A stretch of DNA of 47,768 nucleotides from Elusimicrobia bacterium GWA2_62_23 (GTDB taxonomy: Bacteria; Elusimicrobiota; Elusimicrobia; Elusimicrobiales; UBA9959): assembly GCA_001799635.1 (NCBI GenBank), contig MGTV01000018.1, positions 1 through 47,768 of the forward strand, read 5' to 3'. The notes beneath the pieces were generated by a model. That model saw nothing but the letters and a program-made list of their open reading frames with translations, was not told the origin of the DNA and made no database searches. Below, piece after piece: positions 39,836 through 47,768 of this stretch (its first letter is position 1; the number at the start of each line of letters is the position of its first letter). The position numbers and the translations under genes were made by a program.

Positions 39836-42640
39836 GTGAACATAACCGTAATAGATCCCAAGAGCAGTCTGGTCGAAAAGACCGGGGCGCTGCTGCTCGC
39901 CTCCAAGTCGTTGGAGAACAACCTGGTGGTCTTCCCGGGCAAGCGGCCGGCGCATTTCCTGCGTAAGTACCTCGCGGACAAAGTGGGCAAAGCTTTTAAA
40001 GCGCCTGTTATCACCTCCATGGACGGCTTCATGGACCGGGCCGCGGAAGAGCTGGGGCTGCAGGGTCGTGAGGCGTCCCAACTGGACCTGGCCTACCTGC
40101 TCTGCGACCGCCTGAAGGCCGAATTGTGCGGCGTGATAGCCCGCGACCCGCTGGACCTCTCGCTGGACGCGGTGCTGCCCTGGGCGTTCAAGCTCATAGG
40201 CGATTTCGAAGAGCTGAAGATAGAGCTGAAGACCCCCAGGGACCTCGCCGCTTACGACGCCATCCTGCCGCAGGACCTCAGGACCGACGCCTTCATAAAA
40301 AAGCTGGACGGTTTCAGCCGCCTCTACGCCGAGTTCTACGCCGCCGCTGAGAAAGAAGGCCTGCTGACGCGGTCCATGAAATACGCCGCGGTGGCCGAGA
40401 ACGTGTCGCGGCTCGCCGCGGATAAGTATGAGAACATGATCTTCGCGGGTTTCTTCGCGCTGACCGGGGCGGAAAAGGCCGTGCTGCGGGGACTTTCCGG
40501 GCGCGGCGCGCAGCTGCTGCTGGAGCCGGGGCCGGGCCTCGCCGAGCAGTTCGCTTTCCTGGGCGGCAGCCTGCAGGCCGCGGCGGCCGAACGCCAGGCT
40601 CTGCCCGAAAAACTGCGTTTCTATAAAGCTCCCGACGCCCACGGCGAAGTCTTCAGCCTGGCGCGCGCGCTGGAGGCCCCGGGCCCCGGCGACGTGATAG
40701 TGCTGCCCGAGGCGCGCACCCTGTTCCCGCTCCTGGAGAACGTGCTGCCAGCCGCCGGGGATTACAACGTTTCCATAGGCTACCCGCTAGCCGCCACGCC
40801 CGTTTACGCCCTGCTGGGCGCGCTGGGCGACCTGCTGGACAAGAAGACCGAGGCCGGTTACTTTGCGCCGAACTATTTAAAATTCGTCTTTCATCCTTAC
40901 GTTAAGAACACCTACCTGGACGGGGCGGCCGAACCCAGCCGCGTCATTTTCCAGGCGGTGGAGGAGCGCCTCTCCGGGCGGGTCAATAAGTACGTCGCCC
41001 TGCGCGAGATAGAGGAGGACGCCGAGCTGCTCAGGGCGGCTGCCGCCCGCCTGCAGGCGCACGGCAGCGCGCTGGACGCGGCCGGGGTAAAGGCGCACCT
41101 GAAAGGCGTGCACGACCGCCTGCTGCGGCCTTTCGAGGAACTGCGTGACATCGCCGATTTCGCCGGCAAGCTGCTGGCCTTCATCTCGCAGGTCTCGGAG
41201 AACAGCACCGCGCCGCTGCACCCGTACTGGGCGCCTTTCGTGGAGAAGGCCATAGAGCATATCATAGAGCTCAAGAACAGCCGGCTCGGCGGCGAACGCT
41301 TCGCCGGGGCCGCTGGCTACTTCAAGCTGTTCAAGACGTTTATCCAGGGCGCCAACTACCCTTTCCCGGGCACGCCGCTGAAGGGCTTGCAGGTGCTGGG
41401 CTTCCTGGAGACCCGCGGCCTAAAATTCAAACGCGTGTATTTCCTGGACGCCAACGCCGACGTGCTGCCCGCGGCCCGCAAAGAGGACACCATCCTGTCC
41501 CACTTCGTGCGCGAGGGCCTGGGGCTGGCCACCTACAAGACGCGCGAGCGGCTCGCCCGCTACTATTTCAACGCCCTGCTCAACGGCGCGGCCGAGGCCC
41601 ATATCTTTTACAAGGACTCGGCCGACCAGGAACGCAGCCCCTTCGTGGAGAAGCTGGCCTGGGACCTGCAGCGGCGGGGCGTGAAAGCGCCCGAAGAAGA
41701 AGTGCACCTGCGCGTGAATTTCTCGCAGGGCGAGCCGGCGCCGGCGGCTAAAACACCGGAACTCGCCGCCGCCCTCAGGGAACGCGGCTTTTCGCCTTCC
41801 GCCATAGACACTTACCTCAAATGCGGCCTGCGCTTCTACTACCGCTACGCCCTGCGCCTGGCCGAGAAGGACGAGGTCTCCGACGAGATAGAGCAGCGCG
41901 ACATCGGCGTGATAGTGCACGACGCGCTGGAGGCCTTCTTCAAGGCCCGCGCGGGCAAGCCGCTCGAGATTACGGAGAAGGACTACGCCGAAATAACCGC
42001 CGAGGCCCGGAAGGTTTTCGACGCCAGGCTGAAAGGGCACCGGGCCGGGTTCGAATATTTGATAAAGCGGCAGGTGGAGCGGCGGCTCAAGGACATTCTG
42101 GACTACCACCGCGACAACCTCTCCGGCACGGTCATACTCGGCTGCGAAACCGAACTGAAGGCCGAACTGGAGACTAAATTCGGCCCGGTGGCCCTGCGCG
42201 GCTACGCGGACCGCGTGGACCAGCGCGGCGGCACGGTTCATATCCTGGATTACAAGACCGGCTCCGGGGCCTCCGTGCCCAACTGGCAGAAGTTCGACCT
42301 GGGCTTGCGGGAAGACTGGCCCGCCACGCTGAAGTCGGTGCAGCTGCCTTTCTATATCCTGGCCTACATGGCCGAACACGGCGTGGCGAGCGCCGCCGGC
42401 ATGGACGCCTCGCTGATGCTGCTGGGGGCGGAGAATATTTCCGAGGAGACGCTCTACAAGGAGCGTAATAAGAAGACGCCGGAGAAGGCCGCCATCTTCG
42501 GCACCTATAAACAGGCCATCACGGCCCTGGTGGAAGAGATCCTGGACGAGAATTTGAAGTTCGAACCCACGGCCGACGAGAAGAACTGCGCCTCCTGCCC
42601 GTTCAAAACGCTCTGCGGCCGCCAGTGGACGGAAGGTTGA
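39836..42640 (+). CDS. AddB/RexB-like PD-(D/E)XK nuclease
   Basis: The 934-residue product resembles AddB-type proteins. The N-terminal ~600 residues have a degenerate helicase fold (NLVVFPGKRPAHFLRKYLAD, APVITSMDGFMDR, VLGFLETRGLKFKRVYFLD) without a Walker A GKT/S. The C-terminal nuclease domain has SPSAIDTYLKCGLRFYYRYA, IGVIVHDALEAFF, VALRGYADRVD and ILDYKTG (catalytic Asp/Lys). Three Cys in NCASCPFKTLC plus the Cys in YLKCGL form the expected iron-sulfur cluster. No addA or recB-like gene is adjacent. The GTG at 39836 is taken as start; the open frame extends 13 codons further, but through the TAGAAT promoter box at 39814-39819. Confidence 0.85.
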   Translation: MNITVIDPKSSLVEKTGALLLASKSLENNLVVFPGKRPAHFLRKYLADKVGKAFKAPVITSMDGFMDRAAEELGLQGREASQLDLAYLLCDRLKAELCGVIARDPLDLSLDAVLPWAFKLIGDFEELKIELKTPRDLAAYDAILPQDLRTDAFIKKLDGFSRLYAEFYAAAEKEGLLTRSMKYAAVAENVSRLAADKYENMIFAGFFALTGAEKAVLRGLSGRGAQLLLEPGPGLAEQFAFLGGSLQAAAAERQALPEKLRFYKAPDAHGEVFSLARALEAPGPGDVIVLPEARTLFPLLENVLPAAGDYNVSIGYPLAATPVYALLGALGDLLDKKTEAGYFAPNYLKFVFHPYVKNTYLDGAAEPSRVIFQAVEERLSGRVNKYVALREIEEDAELLRAAAARLQAHGSALDAAGVKAHLKGVHDRLLRPFEELRDIADFAGKLLAFISQVSENSTAPLHPYWAPFVEKAIEHIIELKNSRLGGERFAGAAGYFKLFKTFIQGANYPFPGTPLKGLQVLGFLETRGLKFKRVYFLDANADVLPAARKEDTILSHFVREGLGLATYKTRERLARYYFNALLNGAAEAHIFYKDSADQERSPFVEKLAWDLQRRGVKAPEEEVHLRVNFSQGEPAPAAKTPELAAALRERGFSPSAIDTYLKCGLRFYYRYALRLAEKDEVSDEIEQRDIGVIVHDALEAFFKARAGKPLEITEKDYAEITAEARKVFDARLKGHRAGFEYLIKRQVERRLKDILDYHRDNLSGTVILGCETELKAELETKFGPVALRGYADRVDQRGGTVHILDYKTGSGASVPNWQKFDLGLREDWPATLKSVQLPFYILAYMAEHGVASAAGMDASLMLLGAENISEETLYKERNKKTPEKAAIFGTYKQAITALVEEILDENLKFEPTADEKNCASCPFKTLCGRQWTEG

Positions 42641-42685
42641 CTCGCCGCGGGGCAAGCGGTACAATTCGGTTAGAGAGGTGTAACG

Positions 42686-42796
42686 ATGAAAAATAAGACC
42701 ATAATTTCAGTTCTGGCGGCGCTGCTGGTTCCCCTGCTGGGGGCCGTTGCCTGGCAGCGCGCCGCGCCCCTGTTCGAAGATCTTAACTGGGACTAG
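42686..42796 (+). CDS. 36-residue membrane microprotein
   Basis: ATG at 42686 after GAGAGGTGTAACG opens MKNKTIISVLAALLVPLLGA, then VAWQRAAPLFEDLNWD and stop. It is one hydrophobic helix with a basic start and an acidic amphipathic end, like a small single-span regulator or the remains of a signal-anchored protein. A TACAAT box (42659-42664) and an intrinsic terminator at 42817 frame it as its own transcription unit, which supports it being real. Confidence 0.6.
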   Translation: MKNKTIISVLAALLVPLLGAVAWQRAAPLFEDLNWD

Positions 42797-42816
42797 ACAG
42801 CCGGTCCTGCAAGAGG

Positions 42817-42847
42817 AAAGGCGGCCATTAAGGCCGCCTTTTCTTTC
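42817..42847 (+). terminator. Intrinsic terminator after the microprotein
   Basis: AAAGGCGGCC/GGCCGCCTTT with ATTAA loop, followed by TCTTTCTT. Confidence 0.88.
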
Positions 42848-42918
42848 TTGCCCGCTTCCAGAGCTGCACATGTATTTTGATTTTGTAAAATGCTGTGGTC
42901 GGGATAAAAGGGGGGATA

Positions 42919-43656
42919 GTGAGCAAATATAGTTTGTTTATTGTGCTGCTGTTGTTTACCGCTTTTGCCTGGGCATCTCCCGTTTCGGCAGGTGAACTGG
43001 ACTGTTTGCCTGGATTTCGCGCCGAAGTGGACACGAAAACTCTTGTTGATTACCAGGGGGCTTTGCGTGTTTCCGCCCCCCTTGAGAAAAAAACCTGCGA
43101 GCGCATTGATGGACTGGTTATCGGAGAGGACTATTCGCTTGGTGACTATAGCGTAATGCATTACATATCGTTATCTTATGAGGCTGATAAAAGTGAGGCA
43201 GATTCGAAGTTCGCGGGACTAGTTTTTCCTTTGGATTTGATCGCGGTGATAGAGGAAAATAAGAAAGGACACAGCTATTTTCTTTTTAGCATTGACGTGT
43301 ATGTGCGGGAAAAGGGACACGCTAATTTTTTTAATGACGAGAAAAATATTCCACTCGTGATATATGCGGATAAAAAGAAGGTGTCTTTGAAAGCGCGTGG
43401 GGTTGGTTCCGGTATAGCCTCGTTCGGGGCAATGTTTCATATTCCTTTCAGTCTTGCGCCTAGCGATATTGGCACGCTTCTGTCTGCTGATGAGTTTTCA
43501 TTTGTTATCCCGTTGTCACATGAGCTGGTAGAAAAGCGGAAAGGACGGTTTTCAATTAAAGTGAGTCTCACTGAAGAAGGAACAAAAGATTTAAAGAGTT
43601 TTTTAAAAGTTGTCCAAAAATATTCAGGTTATAGGGGTGCCAAGAGTAAAAACTGA
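42919..43656 (+). CDS. Secreted protein of unknown function, low-GC
   Basis: The 245-residue product starts with GTG after AAAGGGGGGAT and has a signal peptide (SKYSLFIVLLLFTAFAWASP-VSAG). The mature part is beta-rich with two Cys (GELDCLPGF and KKTCERID) and a C-terminal half like an immunoglobulin-type sandwich (VYVREKGHANFF, EFSFVIPLSHELVEKRKG, RFSIKVSLTEEG). AT-rich codons stand out from both neighbours and match the 0.7-3.2-kb patch, so it was probably acquired. TAAAAT at 42886-42891 may be its -10. No family was recognised. Confidence 0.72.
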   Translation: MSKYSLFIVLLLFTAFAWASPVSAGELDCLPGFRAEVDTKTLVDYQGALRVSAPLEKKTCERIDGLVIGEDYSLGDYSVMHYISLSYEADKSEADSKFAGLVFPLDLIAVIEENKKGHSYFLFSIDVYVREKGHANFFNDEKNIPLVIYADKKKVSLKARGVGSGIASFGAMFHIPFSLAPSDIGTLLSADEFSFVIPLSHELVEKRKGRFSIKVSLTEEGTKDLKSFLKVVQKYSGYRGAKSKN

Positions 43657-43681
43657 TTTGGTCGTTCCACGCTGGCAGCAT

Positions 43682-43709
43682 AAAACCGCCCGGGGAACCG
43701 GGCGGTTTT
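43682..43709 (+). terminator. Intrinsic terminator
   Basis: AAAACCGCCCGG/CCGGGCGGTTTT, 12-bp stem with a GGAA tetraloop, then GCTTTT. Confidence 0.93.
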
Positions 43710-43739
43710 GCTTTTGGGGGTGAAAGGGCGGGGATACAG

Positions 43740-43758
43740 GCGACACTACGCTGTCGGG
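43740..43758 (+). repeat. 19-bp palindromic repeat, copy 2
   Basis: Identical to 26852-26870. Here it lies 15 bases before a TATAAG box (43773) that precedes the ORF6N gene. Confidence 0.75.
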
Positions 43759-43793
43759 TTCGTCTGTTAGGCTATAAGCGGTAAGGGGGGCTT

Positions 43794-44315
43794 ATGTCTA
43801 ATGAGATCGTTCCTCAGGAAGTGCTTGAATCTAAAATACTTTTGGTGCGCGGACACAGGGTGATGCTGGATCGGGACCTTGCTGCGCTTTACGGCGTAAA
43901 AACCAAGGTGCTTAACCAGGCGGTGGCCAGGAATCTGAAAAGGTTCCCCGCAGACTTCATGTTCCAACTGACACGCCAAGAACTGGCGGGGCTTTTAAGG
44001 TCACAATTTGTGACCTTAAAGAAAGGCCGCGGCCAGCATATTAAATACGCACCGTACGCCTTCACCGGGAACGGCATCTCCATGCTTTCCAGCGTATTAA
44101 ATAGCGACAGGGCGATCGGGGTCAACATCCAGATAATGAGGACGCTTAACAAGCTCAAGCGCTTCCTGTTCGACAATGCGGAATTGCGGCGGAAAATAGA
44201 AGCGTTGGAGAAGAAGTATGACGCTCAGTTTAGGGACGTGTTCGACGCCATAAGGGCGCTGATGGAGCCGCCTGCCGGCCCGGAACCTAAACGCATTGAC
44301 GGCTTTAAGCCGTGA
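43794..44315 (+). CDS. ORF6N-domain DNA-binding protein
   Basis: The 173-residue product matches the ORF6N family: LESKILLVRGHRVMLDRDLA, LYGVKTKVLNQAVARNLKRF, PADFMFQLTRQEL and YAPYAFTGNGISMLSSVLNS, then the helical tail RTLNKLKRFLFDNAELRRKI and KKYDAQFRDVFDAI. These KilA-N-related proteins occur in phages and bacterial chromosomes and are thought to regulate transcription. The usual ending IGF is replaced by IDGFKP. AAGGGGGG precedes the ATG. Its stop abuts the end of the convergent gene with no spacer. A truncated relative lies at 1458-1574. Confidence 0.9.
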   Translation: MSNEIVPQEVLESKILLVRGHRVMLDRDLAALYGVKTKVLNQAVARNLKRFPADFMFQLTRQELAGLLRSQFVTLKKGRGQHIKYAPYAFTGNGISMLSSVLNSDRAIGVNIQIMRTLNKLKRFLFDNAELRRKIEALEKKYDAQFRDVFDAIRALMEPPAGPEPKRIDGFKP

Positions 44316-45734
44316 TCAAGGGGTGCGGGGGTTGTCCTCGTCGCCGTTCACGTGGGTGAGGGCCGTGTTGTAGCCTTCGGCCGCGCGCACTTTGTTTATC
44401 AGTTCCTGCCAGGAAGGTTTCTGGCCGGTGGTCACGCCGGTGAGGAAGGCCACGTCTACCGCGGCGCCCACGTCGAAGGCGGCGCCTATGCCGGTGGTGA
44501 TGATATCCAGGTTCTTGGTGCCCTTGGGGTCGGCGCCGCTCTTCTTCAGGTTGAAGAAGGCGCTGTTGTAATACGCATAGGTAGAGCAGCCCTGGAAGAC
44601 GAAGATCTGGTACTTGGCGGCGGGGAGGGCCAGCTTGGCGCCCGCGTCCTGCTCCAGGCGGGCGGGGTTAAGGTAGCCGCCCAGGCCCGAGTGGCCGTCG
44701 TAGAGGAAGACGTCGGCGGAGCGCATGGCGCGCACGGCTTCGGCCGCGAATTCGGAGGAGTTGGGGTCCAGCAGCAGCATTTCCACCGCGGTGCGGCCGG
44801 AGGGGGTCTTGAGGGTGAGGCGCTTGCGGCGGGCTTCGTCCACGGTGGCCCGGAAACCGGCGGCCTTAAGGCCAGCGAAAGCGTCGTTGAAGGTCTTCTT
44901 GCCCAGGTCGCCCGCCGCGAAACTCTCGTCCACGCCTACCAGGTAGGACACTTCCAGCACGTCGCCGTTGCCGTTGTCGCCGTAAAGCTTGGCGTACTCG
45001 GGGTAGGTGTTGCGCGTCATCGGCAGGGGTTTAAGGTCGGTGGTGACGCCCACCAGGTCGGCGCCGGTGATGGGGCAGCCGTCCTGGTAGGGATTCCAGA
45101 AATACCAGAAGTCGCCTTCGCTGTTGTAGTGGCGGTCGGTGCAGCGGTTCACGCTGGCGGAGGGGGAAACGAAGCCCTTGCTGTAGATGGTGACCGGGTC
45201 CCGGGGCAGGGCGAAGCTGATGCGCGCGGCGCCGTTCTTGAACAGGCCGCTGGCGAAGACCACGACGTCGTCGTAGGAATAGGTTATTTTGGCGTAGGGC
45301 TGGTTGGGGACTTTTTCGGCGGAGAGCAGTTCCACTTTATAGTCGCCCGAGGGTATGCCGGGGTTGTCGGTAAAGCCGGGGTGCATGGTGAAGGCGCCGT
45401 ACATGTGCTGCAGCTGCAGGTCCACCAGTTCCTTGATCTTCAGGCGCTGGTCGTAATCGGCGAGCAGGCGCGTTACGGGGCCGGTATAATCTTCGGGGAT
45501 GGCGTAGAGCAGGTAGGTCTGGAACTGCATGCGGGCCTGGCGGGAGTCGGAGCCGTACCAGCGGTCGCCGCGGGCGGCCGGGGCCAGGAGTTCGGAGATC
45601 TCCGGCGTTACGTCGGGAACCGCGGGAGAGAAGGTTTTAAGGGTGGCGGCGTTCACCGCGAGGTCGTTGAAGCCGGCGGCCGAGGCGGTGCCGGCCAGGG
45701 CGAGCAGCAGGGCGGGGAAAAAATGTTTTTTCAT
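44316..45734 (-). CDS. Secreted protein with caspase-like (clan CD) His/Cys motifs
   Basis: The 472-residue product has a signal peptide (MKKHFFPALLLALAGTASAA). An N-terminal domain (about 60-250) is beta-rich with two Cys (NRCTDRHYNS, QDGCPITGADL). The C-terminal domain has a hydrophobic strand ending in His-Gly-type turn ADVFLYDGHSGLGG (about 345) and a second strand ending in Cys, YQIFVFQGCSTYAY (about 385), the order and spacing of the His/Cys dyad in clan CD peptidases (caspases, gingipain-like). A protease role is therefore suspected but the family was not confirmed. AAGGA sits immediately before the ATG, with TAATAT just upstream. Confidence 0.6.
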   Translation of the reverse strand: MKKHFFPALLLALAGTASAAGFNDLAVNAATLKTFSPAVPDVTPEISELLAPAARGDRWYGSDSRQARMQFQTYLLYAIPEDYTGPVTRLLADYDQRLKIKELVDLQLQHMYGAFTMHPGFTDNPGIPSGDYKVELLSAEKVPNQPYAKITYSYDDVVVFASGLFKNGAARISFALPRDPVTIYSKGFVSPSASVNRCTDRHYNSEGDFWYFWNPYQDGCPITGADLVGVTTDLKPLPMTRNTYPEYAKLYGDNGNGDVLEVSYLVGVDESFAAGDLGKKTFNDAFAGLKAAGFRATVDEARRKRLTLKTPSGRTAVEMLLLDPNSSEFAAEAVRAMRSADVFLYDGHSGLGGYLNPARLEQDAGAKLALPAAKYQIFVFQGCSTYAYYNSAFFNLKKSGADPKGTKNLDIITTGIGAAFDVGAAVDVAFLTGVTTGQKPSWQELINKVRAAEGYNTALTHVNGDEDNPRTP

Positions 45735-45854
45735 TCCTTATATTATCCGTTTAACAAGGACGTCCCGAAAGGTCCTAAAGTCCGGGCCGGCTGCGGTAAA
45801 ATGCCGCCGCTTTTTTAGGCCTTTAGGCCCTTATGGTACCCGCCCGCCGCCTTC

Positions 45855-45860
45855 TATAAT
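45855..45860 (+). promoter_or_regulatory. -10 box, leaderless start at 45867
   Basis: A consensus TATAAT ends six bases before the ATG; no ribosome site is present. Confidence 0.6.
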
Positions 45861-45866
45861 CTCTCT

Positions 45867-46658
45867 ATGCTCAAAAAAGCCACGTTTTTCCGCGCGCTCC
45901 TGCTTTCCCTTTTACTGATACCCGCCGCCAGGCCTGCCGCCGCCCAGACCCTGGAGCAGGCCGCCGACCAGCTGGGCATACACCTGCTGCCCGCGCGGGC
46001 CTTCCTGCTGCCGCTGCCGGAACTGCCGGTAAGCGCGGAAGACCGCGGCGCCGCTACCGGCCATTACCTGCTTGCCGCTTCGCTGGACCTGCGCGGCGTT
46101 CCCGCCGCCCCCGCCGCCGACTCCCCGGCCGACAAGGAAGATTTCCGCGTTATCCTGGACTGGCAGGCCCGGCGCACCCCGGAACAGTGCGCGGCCGCCA
46201 ACAAGGAAATGAGCCACAGCTTCGAAGTTTTTTTCGGCGCTATCAGCCCTTTTCCCAGCCCCGCCCCCGCCAAGGTGAAGGAGTTCTTCAAGAACGTGGA
46301 GAACGATTCCGTGACCGCCCATAAATTCCTCAAGGACGTCTACAAGCGCGAGCGCCCCTTTGTGCGCGACGCAAGGGTGAAGCCCTGCCTGCCCCGGGTG
46401 CAGGGTTTCGCCTATCCCAGCGGCCATTCCGCCATGGCCCGGCTTGAAGCTCTCATTCTCGGCGACCTGGTGCCGGCGCGCCGCGCCGAGTTCCTGGCCC
46501 GGGCCGACCAGGCCGCGCTCAACCGCGTGCTGGGCGGCGTGCACCATCCCACCGACACCGCGGCCGGCAAGGCGCTGGCCGACGTCCTCTACAAAGAACT
46601 TGTTAAGGACCCGCGCTTCGCCGCGGACCTGCGCGCCCTGCGCCCGCTGCTGAAGTGA
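45867..46658 (+). CDS. Class A acid phosphatase (PAP2 superfamily)
   Basis: The 263-residue product has a signal peptide (LKKATFFRALLLSLLLIPAA) and the three PAP2 motifs: YKRERPF (KxxxxxxRP-like) at about 170, YPSGHSAM at about 188, and NRVLGGVHHPTDTAAG (RxxxGxHxxxD) at about 218. Size and order match periplasmic PhoN/PhoC-type non-specific phosphatases. An Ala/Pro-rich insertion (VPAAPAADSPADK) precedes the catalytic half. Confidence 0.9.
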   Translation: MLKKATFFRALLLSLLLIPAARPAAAQTLEQAADQLGIHLLPARAFLLPLPELPVSAEDRGAATGHYLLAASLDLRGVPAAPAADSPADKEDFRVILDWQARRTPEQCAAANKEMSHSFEVFFGAISPFPSPAPAKVKEFFKNVENDSVTAHKFLKDVYKRERPFVRDARVKPCLPRVQGFAYPSGHSAMARLEALILGDLVPARRAEFLARADQAALNRVLGGVHHPTDTAAGKALADVLYKELVKDPRFAADLRALRPLLK

Positions 46659-46752
46659 ACGCCGGGATTTAAGCCCCTTCCCGCATTTTTGGTATCATAA
46701 GGTATAACCACGGAGCACCCGCGCCCCTGACCTCACGGAGAAATTCGGCTGT

Positions 46753-47664
46753 ATGAAGAACACCATCCTGGTAGTCGGTTCCGTAGCCCTCGATTCCGTA
46801 GATACCATACACGGCAGCACCAAGAGGGCCCTGGGCGGCTCGGCGGTGCACTTTTCCCTTTCGGCTTCGCAGTTCACGCCCGTAAAGATGGTGGGCGTGG
46901 TAGGCCAGGACTTCCCTGAGAAGTACCGCGGCTACCTCAAGCGCCGCAATATTTCCCTGGAGGGCATGGAAGTGCTGCCCGGCAAGACTTTCCACTGGGT
47001 GGGCCGCTACGACCGCGACTACAAGAACGCCGAGACCATAGCCACCCACCTCAACGTTTTCGAACAGTTCAAACCCAAGCTTAACGAAGATCACAAGCGC
47101 TGCGGCGTGCTGTTCCTGGCCAATATAGACCCGGACCTGCAGCGCAGCGTGCTGGACCAGATGGGCGAGCCGCGGCTGGTGGCCTGCGATACCATGAATT
47201 ACTGGATCTCGCTCAAGAAGCCGTCGCTGCTGAAGCTCCTCAAGAAGGTGGACATGCTCTTCGTGAACGAAGAGGAAGCCCGCCAGCTCACCGGCGAGTA
47301 TAACCTTATAAAGGCGGCCCGCCTGATAATGAAGATGGGCCCGCGCGGCATAGTGGTGAAGCGCGGCGACGCCGGCGCCATGCTGTTCTTCAAGGACAAC
47401 GTGCTCTCCGTGCCCGCCCACCCTATCGAGAAGGTGGTGGACCCCACCGGCGCTGGCGACACCTTCGCCGGCGGTTTCATGGGGTATCTCGCGGCCGCGC
47501 CCGACTGGAAGAATTTCGACGTGATCCGCCGCGCCATGAGCTACGGCACCGTAATGAGTTCCTTCGCAGTGGAGGACTTCAGCACCAAGCGCGTGGGCAC
47601 CGTCTCCAAGCCGCAGATCTGCTCGCGCTTTAACAAGTACGTGGACAACCTGCATATAAGGTAA
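46753..47664 (+). CDS. PfkB-family sugar kinase
   Basis: The 303-residue product has the N-terminal GSVALDSV and the glycine pair LGGSAVHFSLSAS, and the C-terminal PfkB signature VVDPTGAGDTFAGGFMGYL with catalytic Asp. Ribokinase-fold members phosphorylate sugars, nucleosides or related alcohols; the motif set (GGSAVHF, HWVGRYDRDYKNAET) looks like a distinct clade found in many bacteria without assigned substrate. TATCAT (46693-46698) may be its -10, leaving a ~50-nt leader with a weak ribosome site. Confidence 0.9.
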   Translation: MKNTILVVGSVALDSVDTIHGSTKRALGGSAVHFSLSASQFTPVKMVGVVGQDFPEKYRGYLKRRNISLEGMEVLPGKTFHWVGRYDRDYKNAETIATHLNVFEQFKPKLNEDHKRCGVLFLANIDPDLQRSVLDQMGEPRLVACDTMNYWISLKKPSLLKLLKKVDMLFVNEEEARQLTGEYNLIKAARLIMKMGPRGIVVKRGDAGAMLFFKDNVLSVPAHPIEKVVDPTGAGDTFAGGFMGYLAAAPDWKNFDVIRRAMSYGTVMSSFAVEDFSTKRVGTVSKPQICSRFNKYVDNLHIR

Positions 47665-47768
47665 AAGCCCCAGGGACCAAAGGCAGGGCTGTCCCAAGAA
47701 AATCCGTTTAAAAAAGAGAACCCTCCGTTAATGGTAAGATGTTTTTGGTCTAGAAAAACGTCTTTCCC
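47665..47768 (+). other. Intergenic region at the right edge
   Basis: No gene is visible. GGTAAGATG (TAAGAT at 47735-47740) resembles the -10 boxes seen before other genes here and may start a gene beyond the window. Confidence 0.35.

Overview
The window reads as a stretch of chromosome from a GC-rich, Gram-negative bacterium. Outer-membrane beta-barrels, a LolA-like carrier, lipoprotein and Sec signal peptides and a peptidoglycan amidase all point to a double membrane. Frequent ATA isoleucine codons, a NamZ-family protein, BT1-type transport and many small secreted proteins would fit a free-living member of the Elusimicrobiota, but no rRNA or marker protein is present, so this placement is an inference. 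No tRNA, rRNA, CRISPR array or intact transposon was recognised.

Layout. 1-3.2 kb is a lower-GC accessory patch: a flavin reductase with an altered C terminus, an HNH nuclease, a remnant of an ORF6N gene, a promoter-to-terminator unit that looks like a ~100-nt RNA gene, a secreted protein and a CPBP membrane protease. 3.3-9.2 kb holds envelope and signalling genes (DUF4105-like protein, soluble histidine kinase, Bax-inhibitor-1 protein, NamZ, two secreted proteins, a VF530 protein). 9.3-17.5 kb is a run of plus-strand genes: RecD-like helicase, tandem GNAT, then an ABC ATPase, two FtsX-type permeases, a LolA-like carrier and a beta-barrel, which together look like one trans-envelope transport machine. 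17.5-21.6 kb is a NarL-type two-component pair followed by amtB and a beta-barrel. 21.7-25.7 kb has a BT1/MFS transporter, an amidase, a DNA-binding-type regulator and a secreted protein. 26.1-29.8 kb has a repeat-containing secreted protein, RecQ, a KTSC-like protein and RNase HI. 29.8-32.9 kb is a GntR/ABC/permease operon.

The most unusual part is 33-39.8 kb, together with 23.9-26.7 kb. Two paralogous regulators (33.1 and 23.9 kb) sit beside small secreted-protein genes. Four of these secreted-protein genes carry the same promoter module with identical internal spacing. A 169-bp divergent promoter region is duplicated (33938 and 36987), and two protein families (A: 34148/38154; B: 34674/37202) are present twice, with the B proteins sharing a leader but not a cargo domain. 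A subtilisin and a zinc metalloprotease are embedded in the array. I read this as a co-regulated, recently shuffled secretome island of unknown function.

39.8-47.7 kb contains an AddB-like nuclease, a microprotein, a low-GC secreted protein, an ORF6N protein, a secreted caspase-like candidate, an acid phosphatase and a PfkB sugar kinase. Across the window many genes have a -10 box (TAnnnT) only 4-9 bases before the start codon, suggesting widespread leaderless transcription, while secreted-protein genes tend to have ~60-nt leaders with good Shine-Dalgarno sites.
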